A model generated the notes under the pieces. It saw only the letters and a list, made by a program, of their open reading frames with translations, was not told the origin of the DNA and did not search any database. 43,506 nt of DNA from a virus. This document shows, one piece after another, positions 9,160-15,897 of this stretch (positions are counted from its first letter, which is position 1; each line of letters begins with the position of its first letter). Location: the IMG/VR virus record IMGVR_UViG_3300025133_000227, positions 1 to 43,506 of that record; one strand, written 5' to 3'. Made by a program: the position numbers and the translations under genes.

Positions 9160-10728
9160 TTACGAAACTAACCAACCTTTGGCTTTTCTTTTTGGTCTAT
9201 ACCACTCTCTAGTTTTTTCTTTTTTCTTCATATTTGGCGGGAAAGCGTGTAAAAGTGAATAAAACAGTGTCTCTATGGTGTCATCATGTGCCATTCTCGG
9301 GCCAAATGTAACAATTTCATGCTCTAAATCAAACATATTTTCTCTTAAATGTATATTTCCTGTACTAAAACGACCAGAAAGACCCGAATATATCTTATTT
9401 CTCTTCTCTCTTCCCCCTGGTTTCTCTGGAATAACGCTAATATCAAATTTGTTTTCTATTCTTCTTCTTTCATTTAATGCCTGGAAAACAGACCTATTCA
9501 TAGCAACATCCTCAACAGTAGATGATATACAATGGTATTTTTGATGCATATCCATTATATAATCAACTACACCCTTTTTCCCTATAATCTTATCTCCACC
9601 ATCCCTACCTGCTAAAGTAGGTATTGACCTATGCCTTTCATACTCCAAAACATACACATCATTCTCAGGAGTAAGAGCTACTGCCATTATAACTGAGAAA
9701 TCAGCATTTTTAGTATTAATATCCGTTGCAGGGTCACAACCAACAAAGATATTGACAGGAATTTTTTCTCCTTCAATAGTGATGTAATTGACCCCATCTT
9801 CATGTTTGTAATATCCTTTCCAATACTTTATGTATTTTCTACCCCAAACTGCTTCGTCCTCATTTTGTACCTCAAGCTCATATTCTTGATAGTACCCATG
9901 TATTCTGCCTGCCTCCTCGTATTCCTTCTTCATCACATTTAATCTTTTTCGAGGGAAATATGACTCCCACAATACTCCTCCTGGCATTTCAGGTTGAGTA
10001 GATTTATAACTAATCACATCCCAAGTGTAATCATCTTTATTCTCTGCTTTTTCATAACCATCTAATATGTTTTGACATAAACTATCAAAATGGACAGGGG
10101 TTCCTGCAAATATTAATCTTCCACTATGCAAATCAAGAGCAGGCTTTACACCATTATATACAATATTCTTAATTTTTTCTCTTGCATCTTGAGTCACAGT
10201 ATTTGTTTCACTCTCCGTATCGTCAAGAGCTACTACATCATATCGTTTTCCTAGATAATTTTCCCCTCTTACACTCGACAGATTAGAGCGACTAATTAGC
10301 TTTGCTCCAGTAGTAGTAACAATATCAGTTTCAGTCCACTTTTCTCCAACAACATTACCAAAATAATATTGGATTACCTCATTAGATGAGAAGTGTTGTT
10401 TAATATATTGAAGATTTAATATAGATTTTCTATGATTATCGGACACCCAAGCTATAAACATTAACTCATCTGGCTTCTTAAATAGAATCTTATTCATAAG
10501 ATAAGTTTTAAATAGCTGAGTTTTACCACTTCCTCTGGGTAGAATTAATGCTAAAGACTTAGTAGTAGGTTCTAATAACGCATCTCCTATCTCGTAATGG
10601 AATGGAGGGGATTTAGATTTGCCAAAATCGCCAGGAAGGAAAAGCTTACCAAATGCAATTAAGTCAGTTCTGGCTAATTCTAATACTTTTTCGGCTTCAG
10701 AGACATCTCTGGAGTTAATATTAGCCAT
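9160..10728 (-). CDS. terL: Terminase large subunit (ATPase and nuclease), 522 aa
   Basis: The DNA-packaging motor and headful/cos nuclease. The N-terminal ATPase has a Walker A at residues 64-70 (PRGSGKT) and a Walker B at about 165-171 (DVVALDD, followed by T-E-S). The C-terminal RNase H-like nuclease shows three acidic positions: D332 in FVGCDPATD, E406/D407 in STVEDVAM, and D482/D483 in MAHDDTIET. Length and motif order are normal for TerL. It overlaps the 83-aa gene by 8 bp and precedes the portal gene. Confidence 0.95.
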   Translation of the reverse strand: MANINSRDVSEAEKVLELARTDLIAFGKLFLPGDFGKSKSPPFHYEIGDALLEPTTKSLALILPRGSGKTQLFKTYLMNKILFKKPDELMFIAWVSDNHRKSILNLQYIKQHFSSNEVIQYYFGNVVGEKWTETDIVTTTGAKLISRSNLSSVRGENYLGKRYDVVALDDTESETNTVTQDAREKIKNIVYNGVKPALDLHSGRLIFAGTPVHFDSLCQNILDGYEKAENKDDYTWDVISYKSTQPEMPGGVLWESYFPRKRLNVMKKEYEEAGRIHGYYQEYELEVQNEDEAVWGRKYIKYWKGYYKHEDGVNYITIEGEKIPVNIFVGCDPATDINTKNADFSVIMAVALTPENDVYVLEYERHRSIPTLAGRDGGDKIIGKKGVVDYIMDMHQKYHCISSTVEDVAMNRSVFQALNERRRIENKFDISVIPEKPGGREKRNKIYSGLSGRFSTGNIHLRENMFDLEHEIVTFGPRMAHDDTIETLFYSLLHAFPPNMKKKEKTREWYRPKRKAKGWLVS

Positions 10729-10972
10729 TATTTAATTTAAATTTATCTTTATTTGGTAGTTTTCTAGTGTCAAGCACTTCTTTAATATATTCTTTAAACA
10801 TCTCTGCTCCTTTAAATCTTGGAGGAGGGTATATCTTGTCTTCATTTATCATAAAGAATCTACACATATTGCCTAAGTCCTCAAACGAGACTGGATTATT
10901 ATAATATAACAATATTTCATCTTCAGGGTGTTTTTTACCTTGAACTACAGTCCATTTTTTAATTACACCCAT
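10721..10972 (-). CDS. Hypothetical protein between phosphoesterase and TerL, 83 aa
   Basis: An 83-aa protein beginning MGVIKKWTVVQGKKHPEDE, with an acidic-basic mix and an YPPPRFKGAEMFKEYIKEV helix. It overlaps TerL by 8 bp and abuts the 344-aa gene by one base, so it is translationally coupled to both. Position suggests a packaging accessory. No domain is recognised. Confidence 0.75.
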   Translation of the reverse strand: MGVIKKWTVVQGKKHPEDEILLYYNNPVSFEDLGNMCRFFMINEDKIYPPPRFKGAEMFKEYIKEVLDTRKLPNKDKFKLNNG

Positions 10973-12006
10973 TATTTTTTACTCCTTTTCCAAGTCAAAT
11001 ATTCAGCGCCCTCATTTGGTTCAAATATGGTCGTTATAAGTCGAGGGTCGTTATCTGCGTATTGAGGGTCGATAATTGTGACTGGACATTTGAATACATT
11101 TTGGTCAGGCAATCCCTTGTCTTCAGCGTATCTATCCATTTCTTTATAAGATGCGATTCTAAGTGCATGGGATATTAGTCCACTTGAAGGGTCTTTCAAT
11201 ACTTGGTATCCACTAACATGGGTATGTCCTGCCGTTAGTACATGGTCACGCCAGCCCATTTGTATTGCTTTTACTAGCCCATGAGCAGTATTCCACATTG
11301 AATGACCTGCAAAATTATGTCTTGCATTTATTCTAACTTGCTTTTTATTGGGGAATATTAAGTTCATCCTTACACCATTATTACTAAAGATTCCATTACT
11401 TTGGCTGCACATCCATTCTAATGGGTCACCTGCCCCACTCCAAGCATCATGATTACCTCCAACTAAGTATAACCAATCAACTTTTGAAATAAAATGTTCA
11501 GTTAATCGCCAAGATTCTTTAGCTGAAGAAGATTGTTCTCCATAAAGACGGGCTAATCTACCAATCCAGTTGTTCTGATTGTCTCCAATGTTACCACCAA
11601 ACATCCCCTCTGTCTTTTGAATTAACTCTGCGTGCATTAAAAGTTCTGCAATATTAGTACCATCATCATCTATATGGGGGTCACCGAAATGAGCAATCCC
11701 AACAGGCCCATCCATATTGATTTTAACATTAATAAGATTCTCAGCATTTTTTGCTTTACTCTTTAATGCATACTTTTTAATCCTATTTTCAATCAAATCA
11801 CCTATTGGCTCATTACCTGTAGGAACATCTTCGACTGTAAAGTCTTCAATTAACTTCTCTTTATTAACAATAGATTTCCATTTACGGATTGTCCTTATAT
11901 GAACACCCATTATTTCAGCTGCATACCTATTATTATATTCATTAGCTAGCTGAGTCGCTTTTTTATAATCGTTTATACCAAATTTTCTATGATTTTGTGT
12001 ACTCAC
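10972..12006 (-). CDS. HTH-fused calcineurin-like metallophosphoesterase, 344 aa
   Basis: A probable metal-dependent phosphoesterase or nuclease. The metal-binding motifs of the calcineurin-like superfamily are present in order: GDPHIDDDG (D109, H111), GDN (141-143), GGNHD (183-187), HNFAGH (H230, H235) and GHTH (260-263). Residues about 11-47 look like a helix-turn-helix (KKATQLANEYNNRYAAEIMG, then RTIRKWKS), so a DNA-binding head is joined to the enzyme. The start is GTG at 12004-12006, preceded by GAAGGAGA, and overlaps the TerS-like gene. Related enzymes in phages lie next to terminase genes. The substrate (DNA ends, branched DNA or nucleotide) is not known. Confidence 0.85.
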   Translation of the reverse strand: MSTQNHRKFGINDYKKATQLANEYNNRYAAEIMGVHIRTIRKWKSIVNKEKLIEDFTVEDVPTGNEPIGDLIENRIKKYALKSKAKNAENLINVKINMDGPVGIAHFGDPHIDDDGTNIAELLMHAELIQKTEGMFGGNIGDNQNNWIGRLARLYGEQSSSAKESWRLTEHFISKVDWLYLVGGNHDAWSGAGDPLEWMCSQSNGIFSNNGVRMNLIFPNKKQVRINARHNFAGHSMWNTAHGLVKAIQMGWRDHVLTAGHTHVSGYQVLKDPSSGLISHALRIASYKEMDRYAEDKGLPDQNVFKCPVTIIDPQYADNDPRLITTIFEPNEGAEYLTWKRSKK

Positions 12007-12767
12007 TTACTCTCTCCTTCAGTTAGTTCTTTTCTTTCAGCCTGTGCCAGTTGTTTTGGAGAAAAACCTTGAAACATACCAACGATACCTACATCTCGTT
12101 TAGTAGTAGGATTCGATGTCCCAATAATTTTACCTAATTCTTTTAAAGATTGGAGGACTACATTCTCCTCTTCTCCTGTATCTGCTAATGCTTTTAGCCT
12201 GCGAAGTACATATTCGTGGTCAATGCCAAGCCCTTTTGCTATATCAACAACACCTTTTTCTACTTCATTCATAATTCTCTCCTGTTTTAATAGTAGAACT
12301 GCCTTCTTTTTTGCTTTATTGAAATCATTTTCTTTGTATATGTTTTGGACAGCACTTACAGCATCCTTACCTACAATAACTTCAGTAGCAAATAGCTTTT
12401 CTTTTTTAGTAATATTTTTTCGTTTTTTAAAATTATCGTTAGCCCTCTTTAAATTCTTAGAAAATGTATACCTATTTGGGTGCATATCAAAATCTGTGTC
12501 CATCTCAGTTTTATCATTTAGTAAAAATGTACCAACAACAGTTCTTACATAGCCTTTATGTGCTTTCCAATTTTTTCTATCTGATGGATGTGATATGTCA
12601 CTTCTTTTTAATATTTCGACAACTCCTCCATCGTCTGCAATCACCCAATCTCCCTCTTGTGGGTCGTCTTTCCACTTTTTAACAGTTGTATGTTTCTTTA
12701 TTTTCTTAAATTCAGCAATATTATCATATACAAAATGTTTTTTGCCCTTTATTTCTTTATAATTCAT
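12003..12767 (-). CDS. Probable terminase small subunit-like protein, 254 aa
   Basis: The second half (about residues 115-215) has the layout of terminase small subunits: ITKKEKLFATEVIVGKDAVS, an NIYKENDF stretch, KKKAVLLLKQERIMNEVEKG, then a second helical unit. This is the N-x-x-x-A helix-turn-helix plus oligomerisation pattern. The first about 110 residues are extra and beta-rich with Trp and Asp, not typical of TerS. It is four genes upstream of nothing else but small unknowns, and two genes upstream of TerL, which supports a packaging role in DNA recognition. Assignment is by pattern, not by motif. Confidence 0.6.
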   Translation of the reverse strand: MNYKEIKGKKHFVYDNIAEFKKIKKHTTVKKWKDDPQEGDWVIADDGGVVEILKRSDISHPSDRKNWKAHKGYVRTVVGTFLLNDKTEMDTDFDMHPNRYTFSKNLKRANDNFKKRKNITKKEKLFATEVIVGKDAVSAVQNIYKENDFNKAKKKAVLLLKQERIMNEVEKGVVDIAKGLGIDHEYVLRRLKALADTGEEENVVLQSLKELGKIIGTSNPTTKRDVGIVGMFQGFSPKQLAQAERKELTEGESK

Positions 12768-12960
12768 AACCCTTCTTCTTTAGCTTTTCATTCTCAGTAG
12801 CCAAAGAATCAATTAATCGGAGTACTTTTCTAGGAATAACATACGCAGAACCATCTATATCAATGATTCCCTTGCCGTCATCTCCAATAGACATACTCTC
12901 TAAAGCCTCCTCTAGCTCTTCAAACGTCTTGTTTGATAGATTATTTATTATCTCAGCCAT
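12757..12960 (-). CDS. Small leftward-operon protein, 67 aa
   Basis: A 67-aa acidic protein (MAEIINNLSNKTFEELEEAL start, with IIDIDGSAYVIPRKVLRLID in the middle, and a KLKKKG end). It looks like two helices around a short hairpin. It overlaps the TerS-like gene by 11 bp. No family is recognised. The promoter-proximal position could mean a regulator or a packaging accessory, but there is no direct sign of either. Confidence 0.65.
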   Translation of the reverse strand: MAEIINNLSNKTFEELEEALESMSIGDDGKGIIDIDGSAYVIPRKVLRLIDSLATENEKLKKKGYEL

Positions 12961-13012
12961 TGTAGAATCTATAACTGCCCACGTTATATATACAAATTAT
13001 AAAAAAAATATT

Positions 13013-13177
13013 TTATGTACGCCAGGAGTGTATTTTATCTAAAGACGCTTGGAGATTTTTAAAAGTAATTTTATCAGAATAAAAAGCTTCCATGACTTTA
13101 TTTTTCTTCTCCACCTGAATATCCTCCGTCTCCACTTCCAATAAAACTCGGACAAAATATTTTTCATTATCAGTCAT
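13013..13177 (-). CDS. Promoter-proximal small protein, 54 aa
   Basis: A 54-aa frame starting MTDNEKYFVRVLLEVETEDI and ending in DKIHSWRT, stop TAA at 13013-13015. It is the first gene of the leftward unit. AGGAG about 10 bp before the ATG gives a credible ribosome binding site, and a second AGGAG touches the ATG. Composition is charged (Lys, Glu, Asp) and amphipathic, with no Cys and no membrane span. It fills most of the gap before the divergent control region. Unknown function. Confidence 0.6.
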   Translation of the reverse strand: MTDNEKYFVRVLLEVETEDIQVEKKNKVMEAFYSDKITFKNLQASLDKIHSWRT

Positions 13178-13436
13178 CTCCTGCCAACTCCTACTACTGT
13201 ATATTACTGTCTATTGTATACTAGAATCTATTATTAAATCCCACCCGCGCACCCCGAAGCTACCCCTATTGTCAAGTGCAAATCAAGACTAAAAGTAAAA
13301 AATTCCGAAAAAAATGGAGGCAAATGCGGTGTACACATATTCACTGGGGGGGACGCCTTGAGTTGGGTTTTCCCTTCTCATGATTTTCGTTGGAAATCAT
13401 TTCACCTCACTTTAGTCAGAAAAGGAGTATCATATT
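13178..13436. promoter_or_regulatory. Divergent control region between leftward and rightward operons
   Basis: About 260 bp without a credible gene, between oppositely oriented transcription units. It should contain promoters for both arms. No perfect sigma70-type -35/-10 pair is visible. Weak candidates are TTGACA near 13270-13280 on the minus strand and TTGAGT near 13359 on the plus strand. A GGGGGGG run lies near 13346, and a hairpin is at 13380-13400. The early rightward genes may instead use a phage-specific polymerase (see the 3007-aa protein). Confidence 0.6.
13380..13400 (+). promoter_or_regulatory. 7-bp hairpin upstream of first rightward gene
   Basis: A perfect inverted repeat ATGATTT / AAATCAT around a 7-nt loop, about 37 bp before the first rightward start codon. 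In an intergenic control region such a symmetric site may be an operator, an mRNA leader hairpin, or part of a phage polymerase promoter. No second copy was found elsewhere, so repeats do not help to choose between these. Confidence 0.45.
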
Positions 13437-13781
13437 ATGGCTTTAGAGAAAACCTATATGGGACGAGTTAGTTCCAAGAAGAATGGTTGCTTTTATAGTG
13501 CGAATCAATCATTTATGGGTATTAGTGCACTCCCTACCGAAGATAGTGCGAAGTTACAACCTCTTTATATTGGTCACACTTCACCATCTTCATTCGTTGC
13601 GAAGTATCCTCGTTTGATAGTTACGCTTCAAGACGATGGTAGTGTTGAAAACATCGAAAGAGATGTAGTATTTGTTGATGCCAATGGTGAAGACCATAGT
13701 GCATTAGATGCTATGACCAACGATGGTTCAACTCCTCAAGCACGAGATAGTGAAGACGATGATGAGGATGGCGTAGCGTAG
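13437..13781 (+). CDS. First rightward-operon protein with acidic tail, 114 aa
   Basis: A 114-aa product with a strong AAAAGGAG site 8 bp before the ATG. Residues 1-90 look like a compact beta-rich domain (MALEKTYMGRVSSKKNGCFY start, PRLIVTLQDDGSVENIERDV in the middle). The C-terminus is a very acidic tail, ARDSEDDDEDGVA. Acidic tails on small early proteins are seen in single-stranded-DNA-binding proteins and in DNA-mimic inhibitors of host proteins. Either is possible, but a canonical SSB with a DDVPF tail is encoded elsewhere (21150-21737). As the first gene after the control region it is probably expressed earliest. Function unknown. Confidence 0.8.
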   Translation: MALEKTYMGRVSSKKNGCFYSANQSFMGISALPTEDSAKLQPLYIGHTSPSSFVAKYPRLIVTLQDDGSVENIERDVVFVDANGEDHSALDAMTNDGSTPQARDSEDDDEDGVA

Positions 13782-13795
13782 TATTTCAAGGGTTT

Positions 13796-13831
13796 GGGTT
13801 GTGCTATTGAAACAAATAGATAGTATAGCCC
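13796..13831 (+). ncRNA. 12-bp hairpin just after first rightward gene
   Basis: Positions 13796-13807 pair without interruption with 13820-13831 (12 bp, three of them G-U) around a 12-nt loop. It starts 14 bp after the stop codon. There is no T-run after it, so it is not an intrinsic terminator. It looks like the first element of the structured stretch that continues to the tRNA, or an RNA-processing site separating the first gene from the rest. Confidence 0.55.
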
Positions 13832-13846
13832 ATTCTCGAAACATTT

Positions 13847-13924
13847 AGTTAGAGAAGAGTATTTGCATAGTTGCTTGATTACCACACAAAGCGAATGATT
13901 GCTCTTCTCAACTATTGTTTTTTT
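13847..13924 (+). terminator. Branched stem followed by T7, possible terminator
   Basis: AGTT-(A)-GAGAAGAG at 13847-13859 pairs with CTCTTCTC-AACT at 13902-13913, giving 12 bp with one bulged A, and encloses a 42-nt apical region that can fold further. A TTTTTTT run at 13918-13924 follows 4 bp later. The T-run suggests an intrinsic terminator, but the large apical region is unusual. It may instead be a processed small RNA with its own terminator. Confidence 0.45.
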
Positions 13925-13936
13925 AGGAAACAAGGT

Positions 13937-13985
13937 AGAAATCAGAGATTTCTTCAATATCTTTTATTTTAGGTGTCTTCGACAC
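13937..13985 (+). repeat. Two tandem short hairpins with 3-nt loops
   Basis: AGAAATC-AGA-GATTTCT (13937-13953, 7-bp perfect stem) and GTGTC-TTC-GACAC (13973-13985, 5-bp perfect stem) lie within 50 bp. Between them the sequence is T-rich. Short stems with three-base loops are the geometry of N4-type virion RNA polymerase promoters, although they can equally be RNA elements. The stretch from 13985 to 14046 shows no ORF or further clear stem. Confidence 0.4.
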
Positions 13986-14062
13986 AATATTATATCGCTT
14001 CGCTCATCATTGTACCAATAAACACGCTTTAAATAACTTTCTAACTAAAGGAGATTACCACA

Positions 14063-14176
14063 TTGAGCTTAATATTTGATGTTTATGCTAAAGTATGGGT
14101 AGTTATAGTTCAAGGGACTGACCATTGGCTATACTTTTCCATCTCTAGACAGCAATGTTTAGATTATATGGCATAA
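14063..14176 (+). CDS. Small protein, 37 aa, TTG start
   Basis: A 37-codon frame with a strong AAAGGAG at 14047-14053, 9 bp before a TTG start, and stop TAA at 14174-14176. The product begins LSLIFDVYAKVWVVIVQGTD (first residue read as Met) and ends SRQQCLDYMA. Alternating hydrophobics followed by a helical end look like a small folded protein and not noise. It is flanked by structured non-coding DNA on both sides. Not recognised. It could be a leader peptide. Confidence 0.5.
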   Translation: MSLIFDVYAKVWVVIVQGTDHWLYFSISRQQCLDYMA

Positions 14177-14460
14177 CGTGGGCAACCACATGAATAAGAT
14201 TCGGAGTTCTATTTTAAGGGTAACTTGGCAACAGAATGACCCTTACACAAAGATGAATAGTGTAGTATTACCATTAGTATTTAGATAATGGTTCATCAAA
14301 TCTTTGATAAAGTTATCATTATGGTAAGTCGACAACCGTACCGTGCAGCGGACTTTCAGTATCTCTAATAGAGTATAGCTGATGCTTGACACTATTTAAG
14401 GAACAACTTAGTGAATCATAAGTAATGAGACTTTATCATAATCTTTTTATAATAAACAAG
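14177..14460 (+). ncRNA. Structured non-coding segment with nested helices
   Basis: No gene is seen here, but stems are dense. GTGG-GCAA-CCAC (14178-14189, GNRA loop) directly follows the 37-aa stop. TAAGGGT/ACCCTTA pairs 14215-14221 with 14239-14245. A nested set has TTACCA/TGGTAA (14268-14273 with 14322-14327) enclosing TAATGGT/ATCATTA (14286-14292 with 14315-14321), which encloses ATCAA/TTGAT (14295-14299 with 14304-14308). The helices meet end to end, as in a folded RNA. It may be a separate RNA or the 5' part of the large RNA downstream. Confidence 0.5.
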
Positions 14461-14472
14461 GAGACGCTATCT

Positions 14473-14697
14473 ATGGATAATATAATCAAAGGTTGTTTCG
14501 GTGCATTATTTGGCATCGCAGTGTATATGACAATTGCTGTTGTATTACAAATCACTGGTGTTGTAAATTTCAATGACGGTATACAAACGGTAACAATATC
14601 TAATTGGATATTTGTTGGTTTAATAGGTATGTGTTTTACATTACTATTATTCTCGTTTTATTTCTTATACAAGTGGTATGAGAACATATCAATATGA
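14473..14697 (+). CDS. Two-span membrane protein, 74 aa
   Basis: The ATG at 14473 is chosen because AAGGAG lies 9 bp upstream. An upstream in-frame ATG at 14425 has no such site. The product has two hydrophobic spans, about residues 8-27 (GALFGIAVYMTIAVVLQITG) and 44-66 (FVGLIGMCFTLLLFSFYFLY), joined by a short polar loop, with a charged end KWYENISI. Two close spans in a protein under 80 aa are compatible with a holin, but also with an early inner-membrane protein, and no lysin is near. It lies just before the tRNA-like gene. Confidence 0.7.
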   Translation: MDNIIKGCFGALFGIAVYMTIAVVLQITGVVNFNDGIQTVTISNWIFVGLIGMCFTLLLFSFYFLYKWYENISI

Positions 14698-14711
14698 ATA
14701 AAATAAAAGAT

Positions 14712-14782
14712 AGCGGTGGAGGATTGGTATCCTATCTGGTCTCATAAGCCAGACTTCGTGAGTTCGATTCTTACCCCCGCTA
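14712..14782 (+). tRNA. tRNA-Met-like gene, anticodon CAT, imperfect
   Basis: The anticodon arm is canonical: CTGGT / GCCAG stem and a 7-nt loop with T33 before anticodon CAT (14743-14745). The T arm GTGAG-TTCGATT-CTTAC is also canonical. The D arm has the expected AGG/CCT stem and GG in the loop, and TGGAG before it resembles initiator tRNA. The acceptor pairs AGCGG with CCGCT, but its registers on the two sides differ by about two bases relative to the normal 7-bp stem, or else contain a T-C mismatch. CCA is not encoded. It could be a functional phage tRNA-Met/Ile2 or a degenerate, tRNA-like domain of the adjacent RNA. Confidence 0.75.
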
Positions 14783-14785
14783 CTG

Positions 14786-15875
14786 ATGATTCTAACGAAT
14801 GTCAATCTCATGTGGTAAGCCTGAGAAAGTGTAAAGTAAGATATCACTATAAAACAAACCAATAATGTACTAAAATAAATAATTGGTCTTACAAAAATTT
14901 GTCTTACTCAGACATTAAATGAGTCGGCTGCATATAGTCGTTAGATAAACCGAGTAATCGGTATAAAGTGGAAGCATCTTGAAGAGATGTTATAAGCGAT
15001 ACTATTTATAGTATTTGAGTATGCAATTGGGTTATATGTAAGGCTAAAGTTAAGTCTCTTTGAGCGGCTAAGTCTTATATTTGTGCTTGGGTAAAGTACA
15101 ATGAGGTAGTGATACCAATAAGAGAACCCATAGTAAATGGCATAAGTGTGCGAGCAGTTGCTATTTATAGTCGATATATGTTATCTTGTCGAAAGATTAA
15201 GATAATAGTTGTCAAGACCATATTCTATGTTTGTCGCAAAACATAAGTATAGGAGGTAGTCGTAGTATACTTGCTCGAAAGAGTGAGAACTACAATCAGC
15301 AGCACTACCTTCACCATACCCTTCTTTACCAATTAAGATTGGCAGGCTATACCTGCTATTCATAATAATAAAGAAAATCAATAGTCTGTTGACGGTTGAG
15401 AGCATAGGACACTTTACCTCTGAAACAATGAGGTGCATTAAATCCGAAAGATTTGATGTTCATGGTGAAAGCTCAGGTGACTTTATAAGTCTTAGGCGGT
15501 CGGCAGACTTGCACTGTAGTTATTAACTGTGTAGATAACTTAACCGATACGAGTGATGAGCGTTACTCATTGTGTCTGACAGGATACTAATCGCAAGATT
15601 AGTGGATAAAAGAGGGAAACAATAATCCTCTCAAAGACTTGTCGCTAATGACTGTAATCTCAGGTCAATCAAATTTGGATGTGTGGTAATCCGAGGGGAT
15701 ATACAGCTACCTTAAGCTGTGAAGTTAATCAAACAAAGGCTATTGCCGAAATAATGATGTGGGGACTCTCACTCATTTAGTGATACGATATCGAGGATTG
15801 CTCTGCACTCTACAATATGTGAACAACTGAGTAGATGATGTGAAGGGACTCGGCATTATATCCCCAAACTTTTTT
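14786..15875 (+). ncRNA. Giant structured non-coding RNA candidate (GOLLD/ROOL-like class)
   Basis: About 1.1 kb without a plausible gene, on the coding strand of its neighbours, between the tRNA-like gene and the phosphatase. Many perfect helices exist. GNRA-capped ones are ACCGA-GTAA-TCGGT (14949-14962), GGTA-GTGA-TACC (15105-15116), a 10-bp stem with GAAA at 15181-15205, CTTGCTC-GAAA-GAGTGAG (15270-15287) and ACTAATC-GCAA-GATTAGT (15586-15603). Others are at 14999-15014, 15081-15101, 15219-15253, 15329-15342, 15435-15459 (10 bp), 15611-15631 and 15703-15720. A three-tier arm (15252-15260 with 15303-15311, then GTAGT/ACTAC) holds one GAAA hairpin. GGGGATATA (15695-15703) pairs with TATATCCCC (15857-15865) to close the 3' domain. 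T7 follows at 15871. Size, density of tetraloops and neighbouring phage tRNA match giant phage RNAs; the family itself is unproven. Confidence 0.7.
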
Positions 15876-15897
15876 TAATCAAATTAGGAGAATGCTA

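Noticed and set aside
13270-13290. TTGACA as a sigma70 -35 box on the minus strand
   Set aside because: No TATAAT-like sequence lies 16-18 bp downstream.
13736-13957. Leftward 73-codon frame overlapping the first rightward gene's end
   Set aside because: It overlaps a well-supported gene and the hairpins, with no initiation signal.
14473-14697. Holin
   Set aside because: Two membrane spans fit, but no endolysin or spanin is nearby and the gene is in the early block, so the call is not supported.
14783-14806. CTGATGA...CGAA pattern resembling a hammerhead ribozyme core
   Set aside because: The expected GAAA is GAAT and stem II would have at most two A-T pairs, so the catalytic core is incomplete.
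15181-15438. Leftward 85-codon frame inside the structured region
   Set aside because: No ribosome binding site, antisense to the helices, and opposite to all neighbouring genes. It is a chance frame.
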